Shown here one piece after another: positions 1 through 9,801 of a stretch of 64,000 nucleotides of DNA. The stretch spans positions 287,933 to 351,932 of the forward strand of contig SDOX01000166.1 in NCBI GenBank assembly GCA_004565275.1, written 5' to 3'. Numbering within the stretch: the stretch's first letter is position 1; each line of letters starts with the position of its first letter. This DNA is from Nannochloropsis salina CCMP1776 (taxonomy: Eukaryota; Sar; Eustigmatophyceae; Eustigmatales; Monodopsidaceae). Under the pieces are notes generated by a model. The model made no database searches and was not told where the DNA came from. It was given only the letters and a program-made list of their open reading frames with translations. The translations under genes were made by a program, and so were the position numbers.

Positions 1-198
1 AACGCTTGTACATTGAACAAATTGTGCCAGCCGTCTGATCGATACATTTTCTCTGACTTGAGGGACATCTGACATACCGATCGAGCCGGCTCACGCACGT
101 CATCCCTTGGTCCCGTGCCCTTTATTTCTATCCATCCGCATTATTGACATCAAAATCGTGTCACTGAAATTTAAAGAGAACGCACAGGTGAAGGAATC

Positions 199-2643
199 AT
201 GGCCCTTGATGCCCTTTTGCGGCGTCGGCGGCCACTACCCGGAACCAGCAGCTCGAAAAATACTCGGTCGCCGTCGCCGCCGCATGGAGGGAGCGTGGGA
301 TCTGACATCGAAGATGAGAACATCAAAACCGTTTTAAAAGGGACGCTAAATTCTGTACACAGCAAACTGGCAGTTGGAAATGCTAGAAAAGATGGGGGAA
401 GTGACGGGTTTACGAGAGGATGGGAGGCGACCCCTCAAGCTGTGGAGGGCGAGGAAGCCCTCGTAAGCAGGTTGCGGGGCCTGGCCTTGGGCACGGATCG
501 ATGGACAGCCTTGCTAGTGGCTCTCTGGGCTCTCCTATTTCTGGCTCTCGTTGTGAACAAGCAGGAGCTGTGGGTAGTTTTGGCGGGCCTAGTTGCCTAC
601 GCCTGCTTCTGCTTCTTGCTGGACGTGGTGGCCATCCCGCCCATCTGGGACGGGCCCCTCAAGGCCAAGGAGACCGCCCGCCTCTCCAACAGCCTGGTCT
701 GCATCGCGCACGCCCTCGCTATGGGTTTCGCAGCCCTCTTTGGAGCCTCGGCGATCCTGAAGCTGACCATGACCTGCGGCTTCCTCCTCTTCGACCTCTG
801 GGACAAGACCTGGAAGCGCCTCTACACCTCCCCGCCCTACCGCTTCACGCGGGGGATCCCCTACGCCCTCCAAGGCGCCACCACCCTGGTGCTCTCGATC
901 ACCGCCATTTGCAAAGGCGTCCCTATCAACGCCGATCTGCTCGTCGGCATCCCCGCCGCCCATCTTCTGGTCGAGTCAGTGCACGACCTGACGCGGATGT
1001 TCGCCTCGGAGAGAGCGCCCCCTCTGGGCCTGGCAAGGGTCACCGAGACAGTCGTGCTTTTCCCCGCCCGGCTTCTTCCCCACGCACTCCTCCTTGTCTC
1101 CCACATCCTTACCATTCATGCGACCTCCGCCCTCCCCTGCGCCTCAACCCCGCCCTCCACCCTACCCGTCCTCAGCACCTGGTGGGCGACTCGCGTGATG
1201 ACCGTCCTGCTCGTCATGCTCAACGCCTCCAACCTTGCCTCTCTATTCTGGCCCGCCTTCCTTCGGCAGCGTTTCCTCGCCCAGCACCGTCTTCAGCCTC
1301 GACAAGGACACGAGCAGCGGCCAGGAGCCGCCCTCCCGCCCCTCCCCCCCCCCCCGTCCTCGCTCTGGTTTGTTCACGGTGAGGCCTATGATCTGTCTCC
1401 CTTCCTCTGTAAACATCCAGGAGGCTCCCACGCCCTGCGCTTGGGCCAAGGCCGCGACTGCACGGCTCTCTTCGAAAGCTATCACCCCTTCACCGAGCGC
1501 CACCGGCAGATCCTAGCGAAGCACCGCGTGGCCGTGGAGGAGACCGTGCTGGACGCGTACTGCCTGGGGGGCGGGGCGCGGGGACAGGGGCGGGGTAAGG
1601 ACGTGTTCTACGAGACGTTGAAGAGGAGGGTGGCGGCGGCGATGGCGGGCGTGGACGTGGTCGCCTCCTGGAAGCGACGGGCCTACTACCTGCTGGTGCT
1701 CCTGGCCGTCCTCATCTCCTACCGCGGCTTCCTCCAGGGGCACTGGTCGGCCCTGCTTGTCTTCTCTCTCTCCTCCTGGCTCCTTGGCGCGATGGGCCAC
1801 GACGGCTCGCACTTCGCGTGCTCCCATCGGCCCGGGGTCAACCGGCTCTGCGGCCTCGGCATCTCCCTGATCGCCTCTCCCTTCCTCTGGTACCATCAGC
1901 ATACCTTCGCGCACCACTCCTTCACCAACGACTTCGACCACGACCCCGACCTCCACCACTTCGTTCTGACGCGGCCGCACGCCCGGCAGCCCCGCGGGCC
2001 CCATCACGCGCTCCAGCAGTTCCGGCTCTACGTGCTCGCCCAGTACGCGGTGGTCGTCTTCGGCGAGACCGTCTGGATCCCCCTCAAGCTCCTCTGCTTC
2101 CGGACCCTGCACGGGGTTATGGCCTTCCCCAACATTGGGTGGGACGGTCTGGCCCGGGCGCTCGCCCACTTCGTCCTGTACTACCTGCTCGTCTTCCACG
2201 CGCCGGCTCGGTGCTTGGCCGAGGCCGGCGAGGGCGCTTACAAGGCATGGGCGTTCCCCTTGCTTTACGTGTCGATATGCGGCATGCTCTTCGGGGTTTT
2301 CTCGCAAATCAACCACTTGAACGAGAAGAGCATCGCTGCGGCTCGAGGAGGCTCAGGGCACGAAGGGAAGAAGGGGCGGACCGGGGGGTCCTCCTGGGCC
2401 AAGGAGCAAGTGGAGACCTCCTCCAATTTCGCGACGCACTCGCCTTGGTGGTTCGTCCTGTCTAATGGGTTGAACTTCCAAATTGAGCATCATCTTTTTC
2501 CAGGTATCAACCATGAGCACCTATGGAGGGTCCAGCCAGTGGTGAAGGAGGCATGCAAGGAGTTTGGCGTCAATTACAAGAGCTATGAAAGCATCATGGA
2601 AATCGTGTGGGAAACAGCTCAATACTACAAGTCATTGGCGTGA
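199..2643 (+). CDS. TLC-like / cytochrome b5 / front-end desaturase fusion
   Basis: Single-exon gene of 814 residues starting at an ATG. The C-terminal half is a membrane front-end desaturase: a cytochrome b5 domain at about residues 387-455 with the heme motif HPGG, then the three histidine boxes GHDGSHF (about 532), HQHTFAHHSF (about 566) and QIEHHLF (about 760; the first His is replaced by Gln, as is usual for this class). Such enzymes insert double bonds in acyl-CoA, acyl-lipid or sphingoid-base chains in the ER; substrate and position cannot be told from sequence. Usual length is about 450 residues. The extra 380 N-terminal residues hold several membrane segments that follow the order of a TLC (TRAM-LAG1-CLN8) domain: a NSLVCIAHAL block, a GFLLFDLWD block and an ASERAPPLGL block. 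The His-His pair of active TLC proteins is missing. The desaturase call is firm; the TLC call is my own alignment by eye. Confidence 0.9.
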   Translation: MALDALLRRRRPLPGTSSSKNTRSPSPPHGGSVGSDIEDENIKTVLKGTLNSVHSKLAVGNARKDGGSDGFTRGWEATPQAVEGEEALVSRLRGLALGTDRWTALLVALWALLFLALVVNKQELWVVLAGLVAYACFCFLLDVVAIPPIWDGPLKAKETARLSNSLVCIAHALAMGFAALFGASAILKLTMTCGFLLFDLWDKTWKRLYTSPPYRFTRGIPYALQGATTLVLSITAICKGVPINADLLVGIPAAHLLVESVHDLTRMFASERAPPLGLARVTETVVLFPARLLPHALLLVSHILTIHATSALPCASTPPSTLPVLSTWWATRVMTVLLVMLNASNLASLFWPAFLRQRFLAQHRLQPRQGHEQRPGAALPPLPPPPSSLWFVHGEAYDLSPFLCKHPGGSHALRLGQGRDCTALFESYHPFTERHRQILAKHRVAVEETVLDAYCLGGGARGQGRGKDVFYETLKRRVAAAMAGVDVVASWKRRAYYLLVLLAVLISYRGFLQGHWSALLVFSLSSWLLGAMGHDGSHFACSHRPGVNRLCGLGISLIASPFLWYHQHTFAHHSFTNDFDHDPDLHHFVLTRPHARQPRGPHHALQQFRLYVLAQYAVVVFGETVWIPLKLLCFRTLHGVMAFPNIGWDGLARALAHFVLYYLLVFHAPARCLAEAGEGAYKAWAFPLLYVSICGMLFGVFSQINHLNEKSIAAARGGSGHEGKKGRTGGSSWAKEQVETSSNFATHSPWWFVLSNGLNFQIEHHLFPGINHEHLWRVQPVVKEACKEFGVNYKSYESIMEIVWETAQYYKSLA

Positions 2644-3636
2644 GTGTGCAGGGTTGGGAAGGAGGAAGTTGTTTCATTATCTTCGTTACATAGGAGGGAG
2701 ACTGGAGAAGTGACGCAAAGCAAGAGCTGGATCCTCAACGCGCTTAAATGTGTCGTAAGGGACGATCTTTTTTATGTTTATGGGGCATAATCTACCACCA
2801 TCATGTAAGCTGAGGGCAAATTTTGGATAGCAACAAATAGGAGAGTGAGCGGAAAGGTTCTTGCATGCAAGATTAGCAGCCGGAAAAGGGTTCTTACACG
2901 GGAGGAAGCCACCTTCTCCTGTTGAGCTCGTATATGATGGCGTAGTCTACGGACCCCAAAAAACAGGATGGGAAAATAAAAAACCAACTTATTGAAGGAT
3001 TTTCGTTCGAAAGAAACGAGCACAACCTTACCAACGTAAATTTATTACAAAAGTAAGAGCTCACGGCCAAAAATATCAGATGACATATGGGCCATAAAGG
3101 CCTGCCGCTGAACCACCTCCCCCATATGCGTCCAGGACCACGTCCTCTCTCTTTCCTCTTCGCCCCGCCTTCATCCGTCCGAGGCTTCGCAATGTGCGCC
3201 CACGGAAACTCCTATCGCTTGTTATATCCTGCCCATTCCTGTCTTGGTCTGCTCATCCGTCTTCTCTCGGATGGGGCGAGGACGCACGTTTTCCCAGAAT
3301 GTGCCGCCGCTTCCTTCTATGACCTGCCCCCCCTTTGCTGCGTACCTCGGGCCCCAAGTCTACGTCGTGAAACGCCGTACTTCCTCTCCTTTATTCTTTG
3401 GCTAAGTTTCTGCGAGGAGAAATGTGCGCGATTTAAGAATTCCCAGCCACTTGACTGACAACCACCCATCGGGCCGTGCCCCCCCCCTCCTTGGCCCCTC
3501 CCCCTTCAACAGCAACTGCTTTCGTGGCCGCCGCCGCGCTTCTCACCCTGCAACTCACGCTCTTTGCGCATTCCTTGTCATCGTTACACATACGTCACAC
3601 ACAAATAGCCAATACTTCCTGTGGACGCACCCAGCT
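2644..3636. other. Intergenic region
   Basis: About 1 kb between the desaturase stop and the first exon of the SLC35B1-like gene. It should hold the desaturase 3' UTR and the transporter promoter. I see only short, compositionally plain open frames and a poly-C stretch near 3480; no gene or RNA is recognised. Confidence 0.5.
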
Positions 3637-5193
3637 ATGGCGGGGAACACTTTGAAAGACATTTGCGTTTGTGGTAGGTGGAGCGGTAGGAGGGAGGCTT
3701 GAAGTTGGCAAGTCAGGGAAGCGTGACGGTGCTCATTGTGATGAATGCGAATTGAGCAAGCGCTTCCGCCTAGGTTGTACGATATAAGTATGATCTTTGT
3801 CATAAGACGTCACAAGAGCTTAAAGATATGTTTGAAATGGGAAAACAAGAGAGGAGAATCCTCGAAGCCGTGCTCCGGCATGAAGTGGTAGACATCGCGA
3901 GTAGCGTATTCGCTTCTCTCGACCGGACGGCTAAGCCATTGTAGTTGGTTTTTTCTCGGAAATGAAGTGTTTAGGGGACGTCCAGCTTTATTGGGGAATA
4001 CCAGAGATAGACTTGAAAAGTTGTCATCGTGTGCTCTTTTCTCCTCCCCCCACCTAGGCCCCAAGATCCTTCTTCCCTTCCTTGGGGGAGCAGTCGCAGC
4101 CCTCATTGCCGTCTATGCAGACTGGGCAATCTTCAAGCGCCGGGCCGGACCCGGAGGCAAGGGCAATGAGAAGCAAGAAAAAGAGAAGGGAGGCCTCAGC
4201 CTTGATGCCTTGCCTAGCGAGGTCAAGCTCCTCATATGTGCTGGCGGCATCTACGCCTCCTACCTGACGTTCGGGGTCTTGCAGGAGCAGATTTTCAAGT
4301 ACCGGGGCCCGCAAGGAGAGCGTTTCACGGCCACGCTCTTCCTCCTCTGGGTCCAGTGCCTGGTGAACGCCCTCTTCGCCCTGGCCTTCATGCTCGCCGG
4401 GTCGCGGAGCTCACAGAAGATTCCCCTTTTCAACTTTGGCCTGACTGGCACGTCCTATATCCTGGCGATGCTCTTCTCGAACGAGGCGCTCAAGTACGTC
4501 TCCTACCCGACGCAGGCGCTGGGCAAGTCCTGCAAAATGGTGCCGGTCATGCTCTTCGGGGTGCTGATCCGCGGGAAGAAGTATCGGCCGATCGAGTACT
4601 TTTGCGTGTTCCTGGTGACCCTGGGCATCACCATGTTTCAGCTCTATGGAGGAAAGAAGAAGGGTGGCCACGGAAGCGGGAAAGCAGAGGAGGGGGACTC
4701 TTTGTACGGCGTGCTGCTGCTTCTGCTCTCCCTGGTGATGGACGGGGTGACGGGGGCGGTCCAGGACAAGCTGAAGACGATATGCAGGCCCACGGTGCAC
4801 GAGTTCATGTTCTACACAAACATGGCCGGCGTCCTCGTCTGCTCCGTCCTTGTCCTCCCCACGGGCCAATTCATCCAGGGCACCCGCTTCTGCCTCGAGC
4901 ACCCCGCCCTCTTCTCCACCATGGCCTGGCTCTCCCTCACCTCGGCCCTGGGTCAGAACTTCATCTTCCTGACCATCAAGTACTTCGACGCGCTCGTCCT
5001 GACCACGGTGACTACCACCCGCAAGTTCTTCACCATCCTAGTGTCCGTGGTCATGTACGGGCACGCCCTCAACAGCAAGCAGTGGCTGTCGGTGCTCTTG
5101 GTATTCTGCGGCCTCAGCGGGGAGGTTTATGACAAGTACGAGAAGAAGAAGGCGCAGCGAGCGAAGATGGCTCTGGAGGGAAAAAAGAAATGA
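3637..5193 (+). CDS. SLC35B1-type ER nucleotide(-sugar) transporter
   Basis: Two exons: 3637-3673 and 4058-5193, with a 384-nt intron (donor GTAGGT, acceptor CCCCACCTAG after a pyrimidine tract). The G left at the end of exon 1 joins GC of exon 2, so the protein begins MAGNTLKDICVCG-PKILLPF and has 390 residues. The unspliced open frame starts with GTG inside the intron, so I reject it. The protein is a ten-helix drug/metabolite transporter of the UAA/SLC35B1 branch: SYLTFGVLQEQ, YPTQALGKSCKMVPVM, LTSALGQNFIF and TTTRKFFTIL are all family signatures. SLC35B1 members exchange ATP/ADP or carry UDP-sugars across the ER membrane. The tail is lysine-rich (EKKKAQ and a final GKKK), compatible with ER retention though not a strict KKxx. 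Substrate is unknown. Confidence 0.9.
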
Positions 5194-5872
5194 GTGGAGG
5201 AAAAAAATATAAGAGACGCAATATGGTTGAAAAGCGTAGACTGGAGATGGGGAAAGGATACCGCCAGGCTCCACCAGGGATGTGGGGCTGTGGGGCTGCG
5301 ACTCGGCGATTCGAGAGATTTTGTTGGCTGTATTGGCGAGGATACCAGGAAAGTGATATGATGCAAAATAGGGGCGGTCAGCGGGGAGCCAAGTCGTTGA
5401 CCTTAACGTGTCACAGGGAGGAAAGCCGGTGGAGGCCGGCCGGGAGTATTACATGGAGGGCCACGGTGCGCATTTCGACCCTAATCAACCAGGCGCATCA
5501 CAATCTCCGACCCGCCATGTGCTCTTTTTTGGGAAAATGCGTGACGGATGCTTGCGTGTGTAATTAAAAATTAAAAGCACAACCAGCTCGAAACGAAACA
5601 AGACGTAGTGAAGTGCGCCCCCGGCTACGCTCAATCCCGTAAAGCAATCTCTCACTCATCCAGCAGCGACAAGCCACTCAAGTAGAGGCCGTCGTTCGAA
5701 GATTTTAGCACAGCTTCTCTTTTTAAATGTGTCGCTCTTACCGTCAAAGTTTTAGCCCCGCCCCACGCTTGCCCCTGCGGGCGTCTGGGACGACCCCGTC
5801 CAAATGTTTTTTCGCGCCTCCCTTTCCCCCCACATCCATCACTCCTGCTTGCCCGCCCCACCTTCAAATGTT
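5194..5872. other. Intergenic region between convergent genes
   Basis: Holds the 3' ends of the SLC35B1-like gene and the Acinus-like gene, which converge here. A minus-strand open frame at 5652-5867 is short and unlike any protein I know. No feature is supported. Confidence 0.5.
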
Positions 5873-7474
5873 CTACCAGCGCCTGCGTGGCGGTGAGCGG
5901 TTCCGCGACCTATAGCCCCCCCCACCCCCTCCATCCCGACCCGCCCATTGCCTGTCCGCCACAGGCTGCCTAACATCCCCCGCCGCCTCGCGCTTTTTGG
6001 CTTCCAGCTTTGCTTCTGCCTTCAGCTCCTTCAGCCGCTCTCGCTTCCGCGCGACCTGGTCCTCAAGCACCGGCGTCCAGTACAGCTTGGGCGGGGTGGA
6101 TGTGGAGCGGAAAAGCTCCTCCAGTGTGGGCATCGCGGGCTTCTCGTCCTCCTCCTCTTTCACTGCTTCTTTCGCCCCCTCCGCATCGCGTCTCGCCCTC
6201 ACAATCCTCTCGGGTGAGGGCCCTAACTCCCGCTTCCGCCGTACCGAACCCCCCGATTCCGCCCCCCCCAGATGCGGTGGAGCCTCGAAGGGGGGGGGCC
6301 CGGGCAGGAGGCTGTTGCTGACCCGTTGCGTCTCCGCGCTCGCCGCCGCCAGGGCAGTCGTACGGGGCGTGGCCGCCAGAGGCTCCCCCGGCCTCGCCCT
6401 GCCTGCCTTGTCCCCTCCTTCCTGGAGCCTGGAGGCCGCGCGCGCCTTCTTGAGGAGTTTGTCCTCCTCCGTAACCTGGGCCGCGGTCTTGGACGAGAAA
6501 TCGGCGGTCAGGACGCCCCCCCGCTCCGGCCACTGGTATTTGTTCAATGCGATCCGTGCTCGCGCCGCGCACTCCTCCGACTGGAAGGTGGCGTAACAGT
6601 GCGTCTTGATCACGTCCATCCACATTCCATCCTCTGCAACAAGAGGGCCCCCTCCCCGCTCCTCCAGCATCTCCTTGGCCGCCACCAGGCGGAAGGGACG
6701 GATGAAGCCGTCCACGCGGATGGTGGTGCTTCTCGGATTCTTTGGGGCTGGCACAAGGGCGGCGGCGGGCTCAGGGGCATCAGGGCCGGACCGAGACTCC
6801 TCCCTGGCCAGGAGCGCGGTCTCACTCGGACCTGCGCCCCTCTTCACCTCAGCATCAATGGGGGCAGGTGAAGCGCGTCCCTTCTGGGTCACTGCCGCCG
6901 CCATGTCAGACGATTGGGCTGACTCGCTCGGCACCGTGGCCGAGGAGGGAGAAGAGGGCAGGGCATCCGCGACCTGCCGCAGGGAGCTCACGATCTCAGA
7001 AGGCTCAGCGGCTTGTGGCACCGCCGAGGCCTCGGCTGGCGATGTCAGATGGGAAGGTTCCTCCTTCTCTACTACTCGATCGGGATTGCGCTCGAGCTCC
7101 GAGGGGTTGGCCGGGGCGGGGCTGGGACTTGGGTGGACGGCAGACGGGGCAGCCTCCGGCATTACCTCTCCTTCCTGCTCCTTCTCCCGCGAGGATCCAG
7201 AAGGACCTTTCGATCCAGAGCCTACCAATTCCTCCTCGACAATAGCCTTCACAGAAGGCTCCAAAGTCTTGTCTTGGGGCTCCGGTTTGTCGTTTAAGCC
7301 ATCAACGTCGTCATTGCCCCCTTCCTCGGCGGCGCCTGCCTTCTCGACGTGCTGCACGAGTCGCTGCATTAAGTCTGCTTTCAGCCCCTTCACAGGCAAA
7401 TCAAGCTTCTCCAATACCTTCTTAAGCTCAGTGACCTTCATGCCCTTAATTGCTTCCAGGGTGGGCAGCGCCAT
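5873..7474 (-). CDS. ACIN1: Acinus homologue (SAP, RRM and RSB motif)
   Basis: Single-exon gene, 533 residues, ATG start. A SAP domain fills about residues 7-45 (MKVTELKKVLEKLDLPVKG). A long acidic, Ser/Pro-rich disordered stretch follows. At about 248-330 is an RRM-like domain (TTIRVDGFIRPF, later HCYATFQSEECAARAR), and at about 448-470 the motif TLEELFRSTSTPPKLYW matches the RSB motif by which Acinus binds RNPS1 and SAP18. The tail is RGG/RS-like (GGGGGYRSRNRSPPRRRW). This order is diagnostic of Acinus, the scaffold of the ASAP complex that joins the exon junction complex and affects splicing in the nucleus. It is shorter than human ACIN1 (over 1300 residues) but has every core element. It is transcribed away from the Abraxas-like gene. 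Confidence 0.88.
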   Translation of the reverse strand: MALPTLEAIKGMKVTELKKVLEKLDLPVKGLKADLMQRLVQHVEKAGAAEEGGNDDVDGLNDKPEPQDKTLEPSVKAIVEEELVGSGSKGPSGSSREKEQEGEVMPEAAPSAVHPSPSPAPANPSELERNPDRVVEKEEPSHLTSPAEASAVPQAAEPSEIVSSLRQVADALPSSPSSATVPSESAQSSDMAAAVTQKGRASPAPIDAEVKRGAGPSETALLAREESRSGPDAPEPAAALVPAPKNPRSTTIRVDGFIRPFRLVAAKEMLEERGGGPLVAEDGMWMDVIKTHCYATFQSEECAARARIALNKYQWPERGGVLTADFSSKTAAQVTEEDKLLKKARAASRLQEGGDKAGRARPGEPLAATPRTTALAAASAETQRVSNSLLPGPPPFEAPPHLGGAESGGSVRRKRELGPSPERIVRARRDAEGAKEAVKEEEDEKPAMPTLEELFRSTSTPPKLYWTPVLEDQVARKRERLKELKAEAKLEAKKREAAGDVRQPVADRQWAGRDGGGGGGYRSRNRSPPRRRW

Positions 7475-7961
7475 GGTACGATATAGGATGAGAAATGGTG
7501 CTGCGGTGTGTTGTCGTTTTTGTCCGTCTCTTGGTTTTTCACCTGAAAGGGTACGAACAAATTATCGGGTTCCATGAGGATCTCAAATGTATCTCAAAAG
7601 CTATACTGCCTCGATGGGCGGGCTGCGGGCGTAGCACTTCCCGCCTTTCCAGTGCCCTCTATCCTGTTGACTTCTTCTCTGAAGACTCCTCTCCGCCTTC
7701 TCTCCGCGCTCAAGCCAGCCCCCAGCCGCCTGTGTGCGTGTCGGGGCTTACGGTACGCGGACTCTGCAGAAGGCACGACCCGTCGTCAACGCAAACCATT
7801 GTGGCTTTCATTACGGCCCTGGAGAACACGCCAGGTCTCAAATAGTGAACCTGGAGGGGGGTGCACCCCCACAAATACTACAAGAGCTCTTCAGTCGACA
7901 TAACCTCCTACCCTGTGCCTCATCTGCTCTCGCACATTGCCAGGTACTTGCGGCGCATTTC
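7475..7961. promoter_or_regulatory. Divergent promoter region, Acinus / Abraxas-like
   Basis: About 490 bp between two divergent ATGs. An open plus-strand frame runs through it but has only a GTG start and no domain before residue 1 of the Abraxas-like protein. It most likely carries both 5' UTRs and a shared promoter. No element could be pinned down. Confidence 0.4.
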
Positions 7962-9235
7962 ATGTGCTCAATTTCCCTGGGCGAAGTGCGCATAGCTGGC
8001 TCTCTTCTGGCTACGCTCATACAGGTAGTGGGGCAGCAGGCAGGTCGGCGTGCAGAGGGCTTGTTGCTCGGGGATGCCCTTGTCCACACCGTGGCCGTCA
8101 CGGATGACACACAAGTAGCGAGGGAGCGCACAGACATGCAATTAGACGTGACAGGGTATGTGTCCACAGATCAAAAGGACGCGTTCTATGAACCATTGAC
8201 TGGAACCATGAACGCGACAAAAATTGCCGAGGCCACATCAGAAGTTAATAGGCGACATGTAAGTCTGTTGGAGAGTTAATTGAGAAAGAAAGAGGTTTAA
8301 AGGGGTTTGAAGGGGACAAGGAGATACAGTAGAAGGCCGAATGTGTAACGAAAGATGTAATATGACACTTAAAGATGGTAAAAAAGGTGATAGGAGAGGA
8401 TGAGGACAGCATGAGAGAGAGTCACGAATCTGGACCATCTTCGTGTTGAGCCCCTTATTCCCTTTTACGCATCTGCGCCATCTCGCAGAGGATGGTTGGC
8501 TGGTATGTGGCTCGAAATATGGCAAGCACCAAGCCAAGCTTGCGAGACCTGGCCATACTGAGGCATTTGGGTGACTACTTGAGGTCCACATCGCGAGAAG
8601 ATGATGCTGAAGCTCTCCGGGGAGAGAGCAGGACGCCAAGCGAGGCAAAGAAATACACCAGCGAGACGACATTAGATAGGCGAGGAAAGGATCCAGCTTT
8701 AGCCTTTCCGGCAGTGCTAATCGTGTTCTCCCTGGACCTGCGATCCTCCTCGGAGGCTCAGGGCATTTCATATGCCTGCCACTACCTTTCTCCTGCTGCT
8801 CCCTCCTCTTCCTCCGAGAGTGCGTCCCTCGCCTACCACACGCATCTTCTCAAGGTTCGAAATGTCTCGCACGACTCTACCGCCGAGTACCAGGCCTACA
8901 CAGGGGGCACGTACCCGTCATTGCTCTCCCCGCAATCGTCACTCCCCCCGAGAACCCCCCAACCCTCTGCAAGGATGCCCTCCCCAGGAATCCCCTCTAT
9001 GCGTCCCGGCTTGGCAGACTTCGCACGCGCCATTCCTCCTCCTCATGTGACGGAATACGAACTGTATCTAGATCAGATTTTGGAGCATCTGCACGGCTTA
9101 GTGGATGAGATACGCGCGGAAGAACTAGAATTGAGTGCGTTGAAAAAAAAGCAAGGACGATTTAAACATTTATTGCGGGCGGAAAAAGAGAAGGGTAGGG
9201 GTGTCTCGGGAGAAAGAGAGCAAAAATTGGTTTGA
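7962..9235 (+). CDS. Abraxas-like (FAM175) MPN-minus protein
   Basis: Two exons: 7962-8258 and 8489-9235 (donor CAT|GTAAGT, acceptor TCTCGCAG), phase 0 on both sides. Exon 1 gives the start of an MPN fold (IAGSLLATLIQVVGQ, then EGLLLGDAL and AVTDDTQ). Exon 2 begins with MVGWYVARN, matching the VVGWYxxRR block of Abraxas/ABRO1, followed by an AVLIVFSLDL strand and, near the end, a coiled coil. The JAMM zinc ligands are absent, as expected for Abraxas, the inactive scaffold partner of the K63-deubiquitinase BRCC36 in BRCA1-A and BRISC complexes. Low-complexity Ser/Pro inserts are present. The 3' end is uncertain: a donor at 9195 (GTAGGG) and an acceptor at 9334 would give a slightly different ending with a stop at 9360. 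Confidence 0.75.
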
Positions 9236-9801
9236 AGTACATGAAGGGCTTGTAGATTTTATAAGACCAGAAATATTTGCAAATGTAGTGCCAGGGGAAT
9301 CAAAATTGTTTCTGAAAATGGCTGAAATTTACAGGAACCTTTGTATCAACATCTTTCTGATATGATTGATCACTATCGATATGTATACGTCGAGTTTATG
9401 CGCCTTGAAGGGTCTTTAAGGAGCCAAACAGCGATTTCTGACAGTCAGAAGTACGAAGCAGAAAGAACTCCTTCTTCCTTCCAATCTACTAGTATGCATG
9501 TTCACGAGCAGACATTAAAATTGAGAGTTCGATTTCCATCTATCGGTGCAGTGTATCTTCTGGAGCTCGCTCAATTCTTTTGCTGTGGGTGCATGTTCCC
9601 GGCTCCCGCCAAGGCAACGTCCGAGACTCGACATCATATAGCCCGGCAGAGCCCGCAGCGTCACGCCGTCTCTAGGTCGCGCTCGCCGACCTGTGTACCA
9701 TGCTGCTTACGGCACTACCATAAGGTTGATTGGCTTTTGGCGCGACTCGAGTTTTCGTTCGCCCTCTTGACCATGGCGTTTCAAGTCGCTGCCCTCGATC
9801 C
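9236..9801. other. Intergenic region between convergent genes
   Basis: Probable 3' UTRs of the Abraxas-like and ankyrin genes. A plus-strand frame continues through 9341-10066 into the antisense of the ankyrin gene; its first 30 residues look helical and could be a further Abraxas exon, but no donor in the right phase was found. Confidence 0.4.

Noticed and set aside
1513-2316. Long minus-strand open frame (267 codons) inside the desaturase gene
   Set aside because: It is the antisense shadow of a GC-rich coding region and translates into Gly/Val/Glu/Arg noise. The plus strand has the histidine boxes.
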